From: Betaproteobacteria bacterium
GTDB lineage: Bacteria; Pseudomonadota; Gammaproteobacteria; Burkholderiales; SG8-39
Assembly: GCA_019237595.1 (NCBI GenBank)
Contig: JAFAGU010000177.1
Coordinates: 1-8,699, forward strand
Direction: 5' to 3'
DNA: 8,699 nucleotides
Position numbers and translations under genes: made by a program. A model generated the notes under the pieces. It searched no databases. It worked only from the letters and a program-made list of their open reading frames with translations, and was not told the origin of the DNA. Below are positions 5,369-8,699 of the stretch, in pieces (positions within the stretch are counted from its first letter, which is position 1; each line of letters opens with the position of its first letter).

Positions 5369-5866
5369 ATGCCGGCCACGGTCCGCTGCGCCCTGAAGGT
5401 GAACGGAGAAGAGCAGGGCGTCTCCTTCCCGTCGTACAAGACGCTGCTCGAGGTGCTGCGTGAGGAGCTCGGCCTCACGGGCACCAAGCACGGCTGCGAG
5501 CTCGGCGAATGCGGCGCCTGCACCGTGCTCGTCGACGGCGAGCCGGCCCTCTCGTGCCTAGTCCTCGCGCTCGAGTGCGAGGGCCGTTCGGTGGAAACCA
5601 TCGAGGGGGTCGCGCGGGGGCCCGAGCTCCATCCGCTCCAGGCGGCCTTCGCCGATTTCGGCGGCTCGCAGTGCGGCTACTGCACGCCGGGCGTGATCAT
5701 GACCGCGAAGGCGCTCCTCGAGCGCAACGCGAGCCCCACGCGCCAGCAGATCAAGGAAGCGACCGCAGGCAACCTCTGCCGCTGCACTGGCTACCAGCAG
5801 ATCGTCGAGGCGATCGAGGGCGCCGCGGCCAGGCTGCGGAGCGAAAAAGCGAAGGAGGCCTCGTGA
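5369..5866 (+). CDS. hcrC: 4-hydroxybenzoyl-CoA reductase-type small subunit, 2x[2Fe-2S], 165 aa
   Basis: Iron-sulfur subunit of a xanthine oxidase family molybdenum enzyme; it passes electrons between the FAD subunit and the molybdenum site. The N-terminal plant-ferredoxin-like domain binds the first [2Fe-2S] cluster with Cys43, Cys48, Cys51 and Cys63 (GCELGECGACTVLVDG). The C-terminal four-helix domain binds the second, with Cys102, Cys105 (QCGYC), Cys137 and Cys139 (NLCRCTGY). Length is normal for HcrC/HbaB-type subunits and there is no export signal, so it is cytoplasmic. The ATG at 5369 directly follows a perfect palindrome; the only Shine-Dalgarno-like bases (GGGG, 5355-5358) lie inside it. 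It is first of the operon and overlaps the large-subunit gene by 4 bases (GTGA). By itself the sequence shows the family clearly; the Hcr assignment rests on its two partners. Confidence 0.93.
   Translation: MPATVRCALKVNGEEQGVSFPSYKTLLEVLREELGLTGTKHGCELGECGACTVLVDGEPALSCLVLALECEGRSVETIEGVARGPELHPLQAAFADFGGSQCGYCTPGVIMTAKALLERNASPTRQQIKEATAGNLCRCTGYQQIVEAIEGAAARLRSEKAKEAS
5853..5858 (+). promoter_or_regulatory. Shine-Dalgarno deciding the GTG start of hcrA
   Basis: AGGAGG inside the end of hcrC, four bases before GTG 5863. It supports the GTG start and the GTGA overlap over any later codon; the first in-frame ATG is far downstream, within the conserved N-terminal domain. Confidence 0.75.
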
Positions 5867-8298
5867 AGAAGCGCCTGGAAGTGCTCGGCAAGCCGCGCCG
5901 CCGGGTCGACGGGCGCGCCAAGGTGACCGGCCAGCTCCGGTACGCCGACGATCTCTCCATGCCGAGGATGCTGCACGCGAAGCTCCTGCGTTCGCCGCAC
6001 CCGCACGCGACGGTGGAAAAGGTCGACGCCGAAAAAGCGAGGAAGCATCCGGGGGTCCACCTCGTGCTCACGGGCCAGGACTTCCCCGTGCCCTTCGGCA
6101 TCATGCCGGTGTCGGTGGACGAGTATCCGCTGGCGCGCGAGCGCGTGCGCTACGTCGGCGATCCGGTCGCAGCGGTGATCGCCCGCGACGAGCAGGCCGC
6201 CACGGAGGCCTTGAAGCTGATCGAGGTTTCATACCGAATTCTTCCGGTCGTGGGCAGTGCCGAGGAGGGGCTGAAAAACCCCGAGCCGCGGATCCACGAC
6301 TACGGCGAGCAGGGCAACATCCACCGCAACCAGTCCTACGAGTTCGGCAACGTCGAGGAGTCGCTGAAGAGCGCGGATCTCGTCTTCGACGACCTGTTCT
6401 TCTACGAAGGCAACACGCACCTGCCTATGGAGCAGCAGGCTTCTCTCGCGTTCCTCGACCCCGAAGGCAAGCTGCAGGTCTCCTCCAGTACGCAGAACCC
6501 GCACTACCTGCACCGGCAGCTCGCGCGCGTGCTCCAGGTGCCGGAGGCGTCGATTCGCGTGGTGGCGACGCCGAACGGCGGCGGTTTCGGCGGCAAGTGC
6601 GATCCCGGCGGGCACGAGTTCGTCGTGGCGAAGGCGGCCCTCGTCCTCGGCCGGCCGGTGAAGATCGGCCTCACGCGCGAGGAAGTGTTCTATGTCCATC
6701 GCGGCCGCCATCCGGTGCTCATGCGCATGCGCACTGGCGTGACGCGCGACGGCATGCTCACCGGCATGCACCTGCAGACGCTGCTCGATGGGGGCGGATA
6801 CGGCTCGCACGGCCCGGCCAGCACCTTCTATACCGGAGTGCTCACGCCGGTGACGTACCACTATCCGCGCTTCAAGTTCGAGGCGTGCCGCGTCTTCACG
6901 AACAAGCCCGCCTGCGGCCCGAAGCGCGGGCATGGAACGCCGCAGCCGCGCTTCGGCCAGGAGGTGCAGCTCGACAAGATCGCCGAGAAGCTCGCGATGG
7001 ACCCGGCCGAGCTGCGGCTGAAGAACCTGGTGAAGGCGAATTCATTGACCGCGAGCTGGCTGCACGTGGGCTCGATCGGCCTCGAGGAGTGCATCCGCAA
7101 GGTGGTGGAGCTCTCCGGCTGGAAGGAGAAGCACCGCAAGCTCCCGCGCGGTCGCGGAGTGGGCCTCGCCTGCAGCACGTACATGTGCGGCGCCGGCGTT
7201 GCGATCTACTGGAACAAGATGCCGCACTCGGGCGTGCAGATCCTGCTCGACCGCTCCGGGAGCGTGATCGTGTATTGCGGCGCCACCGAGATCGGCCAGG
7301 GTTCGGACGACGTGCTCGCCGGCATCGTGGCGGAAACGCTCGGCGTCGACCCCGGCGTGGTCCGCTGCGTGACGGGCGACACCGGCATTACGCCGGTCGA
7401 CCTTGGGTCTTACTCGAGCCGCGTGACGATCATGATGGGAAACGCCGCCGTTCAGGCCGCGGAACGGCTGCGGACGGCGATTGCAGGCGTTGTCTGCGAA
7501 AACCTGAACACCGTGCCGGACCGCGTGGTGTTCTCGCAGGGCCGCGTGTTCGCAGCCGATTCCTCCGGCCCCGGCATGACGTTCGTCGAGGCAGTGCATG
7601 CGGCGGAAGCACAGCTTGGCACGCTCTCCGCCGTCGGCTCGTACGCGCCGCCCAAGCCCCCCGGCAAGTACAAGGGCGCCGGCGTGGGACCTTCCCCAGC
7701 CTACAGCTTCACCGCATGCGTGGTCGAGACCGAGGTGGACGAGCGGACAGGCTGGATCCACGTGCCCAAAATCTGGATCGCGCACGACATAGGGCGCGCA
7801 CTCAATCCCACTCTCGCCCGCGGGCAGGTGATCGGCGGCGTCTACATGGGCCTCGGAGAAGCGCTGATGGAAGAGCAGTCCTTCCGCAGGCTGCCCGAGA
7901 AGCTCTCGGGAGCGCTGGTGCACCGTGCGCCGTCGATGCTCGATTACAAGAGCCTGACCGCGCTCGATATGCCGGAGGTGGAGGTCGCGCTCATCGAGGA
8001 CCCGGATCCGAACTGTCCCTATGGTGCGAAGGAGGTGGGACAGGGCCCGCTGCTCCCCGTTATGCCGGCGCTCGCCAATGCGATCTACGACGCCGTGGGC
8101 GTGCGTATCGACGAGGTGCCCATTACGCCGGACAAGGTGCTGAGCGCACTGGAACGGAAAGCGAAGGGCGAGCCGGCGCGCGTAGGCCCCGAAGCGTTCC
8201 CGGCTGTTCCTTATCCGAAGCCGACCTTCGTCCTCCCGCCGTGGGAAGGCGGCGACGGCAACGAGGCGAAGCGCGATGCTGCGGCTGCCGTGGTTTGA
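5863..8298 (+). CDS. hcrA: 4-hydroxybenzoyl-CoA reductase-type large molybdopterin subunit, 811 aa
   Basis: Catalytic, molybdopterin-cytosine-dinucleotide-binding subunit of the xanthine oxidase family; the characterised relative reductively removes the para-hydroxyl of 4-hydroxybenzoyl-CoA. An a/b hammerhead domain comes first (about 15-130, VDGRAKVTGQLRYADDL), followed by the two Mo-binding halves. Cofactor motif GGGFGGK is at 239-245, FYTG with Tyr323 fits the Tyr326 position of Thauera HcrA, and GPKRGHGT at 352-359 matches the HcrA-type RGHGT rather than the AFRGFG of xanthine dehydrogenases. ATEIGQGSDD and DLGSYSSRVTIMMGNAA are also HcrA-like. At GAKEVGQGP the catalytic Glu position is Gln727. 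A Pro-rich tail of nearly 40 residues extends past the usual end (Thauera HcrA is 769 aa). The start is GTG with a strong Shine-Dalgarno. The gene overlaps hcrC by 4 and hcrB by 23 bases. The subfamily is sure; the exact substrate is not. Confidence 0.9.
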   Translation: MKKRLEVLGKPRRRVDGRAKVTGQLRYADDLSMPRMLHAKLLRSPHPHATVEKVDAEKARKHPGVHLVLTGQDFPVPFGIMPVSVDEYPLARERVRYVGDPVAAVIARDEQAATEALKLIEVSYRILPVVGSAEEGLKNPEPRIHDYGEQGNIHRNQSYEFGNVEESLKSADLVFDDLFFYEGNTHLPMEQQASLAFLDPEGKLQVSSSTQNPHYLHRQLARVLQVPEASIRVVATPNGGGFGGKCDPGGHEFVVAKAALVLGRPVKIGLTREEVFYVHRGRHPVLMRMRTGVTRDGMLTGMHLQTLLDGGGYGSHGPASTFYTGVLTPVTYHYPRFKFEACRVFTNKPACGPKRGHGTPQPRFGQEVQLDKIAEKLAMDPAELRLKNLVKANSLTASWLHVGSIGLEECIRKVVELSGWKEKHRKLPRGRGVGLACSTYMCGAGVAIYWNKMPHSGVQILLDRSGSVIVYCGATEIGQGSDDVLAGIVAETLGVDPGVVRCVTGDTGITPVDLGSYSSRVTIMMGNAAVQAAERLRTAIAGVVCENLNTVPDRVVFSQGRVFAADSSGPGMTFVEAVHAAEAQLGTLSAVGSYAPPKPPGKYKGAGVGPSPAYSFTACVVETEVDERTGWIHVPKIWIAHDIGRALNPTLARGQVIGGVYMGLGEALMEEQSFRRLPEKLSGALVHRAPSMLDYKSLTALDMPEVEVALIEDPDPNCPYGAKEVGQGPLLPVMPALANAIYDAVGVRIDEVPITPDKVLSALERKAKGEPARVGPEAFPAVPYPKPTFVLPPWEGGDGNEAKRDAAAAVV

Positions 8299-8699
8299 AT
8301 ACCGCGCTCCGCGCTCGGTCGCGGAGGCAGCGAGCATCCTCGCGAACGAAGGCCCGCGCGCCATGCTCGTCGCGGGCGGCACCGACCTCCTTCCCAACAT
8401 GAAGCGGCGGCACCAGGCGCCGCAGGTCCTCGTTTCCTTGCGCGGGCTCTCCGAGCTCCGGGGAATTACGAACGGCGATGTCCTGGCCCTCGGTCCCGCG
8501 CTCAGCCTGGCCGAGATTGCCCGGCACCCAAAGACGCCTACCGCGCTGCGCCAGGCGGCATCCCAAGTCGCGACGCCGCAGATCCGGAACATGGCCACGC
8601 TGGGCGGGAACCTTTGTGTCGATACGCGCTGTAACTACTACAACCAGACGTACGAGTGGCGGAAGGCCATCGACTTCTGCCTCAAGAAGGACGGCAAGG
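8276..8699 (+). CDS. hcrB: 4-hydroxybenzoyl-CoA reductase-type FAD subunit (3' partial)
   Basis: FAD-binding medium subunit of the same enzyme. 141 residues are present and the rest lies beyond the window; full-length HcrB is about 320 aa. VAGGTDLLPNMK (32-43) is the first FAD-binding loop and TPQIRNMATLGGNLC (100-114) the second. After it comes DTRCNYYNQ..EWR....FC: Cys119 and Cys135 are 16 residues apart, exactly as the first two ligands (Cys122, Cys138) of the extra [4Fe-4S] cluster that distinguishes Thauera HcrB from ordinary FAD subunits. The reading is one continuous frame from ATG 8276, inside the end of hcrA, to the last base. The start has only a weak upstream GAGG, and translation is probably coupled to hcrA through the 23-base overlap. 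Gene order small-large-FAD matches hbaBCD of Rhodopseudomonas, as far as I recall. Confidence 0.9.
   Translation, partial: MLRLPWFEYRAPRSVAEAASILANEGPRAMLVAGGTDLLPNMKRRHQAPQVLVSLRGLSELRGITNGDVLALGPALSLAEIARHPKTPTALRQAASQVATPQIRNMATLGGNLCVDTRCNYYNQTYEWRKAIDFCLKKDGK

Noticed and set aside
4610..5491. Peroxiredoxin starting upstream at 5491
   Set aside because: The extension would cross the divergent hcrC gene and its palindrome; family N-terminus and Shine-Dalgarno both point to 5260.
6597..8598. Long plus- and minus-strand open frames inside hcrA (6597-8402 and 7042-8598)
   Set aside because: Arg- and His-rich shadow translations of a strongly conserved gene; no motifs of their own.
1..8699. 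Mobile element, phage, tRNA or CRISPR content
   Set aside because: No transposase or integrase motifs, no regularly spaced repeats, no tRNA-like cloverleaf seen; codon use is even across the genes.

Overview
The window is GC-rich, with strong G/C preference at third codon positions. It is densely packed, and several genes overlap by 4 bases. Protein types and gene content suggest a Gram-negative proteobacterium that degrades aromatic compounds through CoA thioesters, most likely a betaproteobacterium (Burkholderiales/Rhodocyclales type). This is inferred from protein resemblance, not from a database search. I see no RNA gene, insertion sequence or CRISPR array, and no stretch over 300 bases without a gene.

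Left part (1-2615, + strand): the 3' part of a benzoate-CoA ligase family gene, whose N-terminus lies outside the window; then a small conserved-looking protein of unknown function (131 aa); then a SIR2-family NAD-dependent protein deacylase that overlaps the small gene by 4 bases. Ligases of this family are switched off by acetylation of a C-terminal lysine and reactivated by sirtuins, so the order ligase - small protein - sirtuin is suggestive.

Middle part (2575-5260, - strand): an ACMSD-type amidohydrolase/decarboxylase, whose 3' end overlaps the sirtuin gene tail-to-tail by 41 bp; a strong UUCG-loop terminator; a two-gene unit with an ATGA overlap, encoding a secreted Tyr/Pro-rich small protein and a glycine-zipper lipoprotein with a polyproline tail; and a 1-Cys (Prx6-type) peroxiredoxin.

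Right part (5330-8699, + strand): divergent from the peroxiredoxin, a translationally coupled operon hcrC-hcrA-hcrB for a 4-hydroxybenzoyl-CoA reductase-type molybdenum hydroxylase: a small 2x[2Fe-2S] subunit, a large molybdopterin subunit, and an FAD subunit cut off by the window end. A perfect 9-3-9 bp palindrome sits directly against the hcrC start codon and is the best operator candidate in the window.

Possible joint function (inference): the ligase makes an aryl-CoA, the Hcr-type enzyme would dehydroxylate a hydroxyaryl-CoA to feed the benzoyl-CoA pathway, and the sirtuin would keep the ligase active. The most interesting departure is in the large subunit: the position of the catalytic Glu of the xanthine oxidase family (Glu726 in Thauera HcrA) reads Gln727. 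The HcrA signature RGHGT and the first HcrB-type extra cluster cysteines are kept. This may be a separate enzyme group with a different substrate or mechanism.
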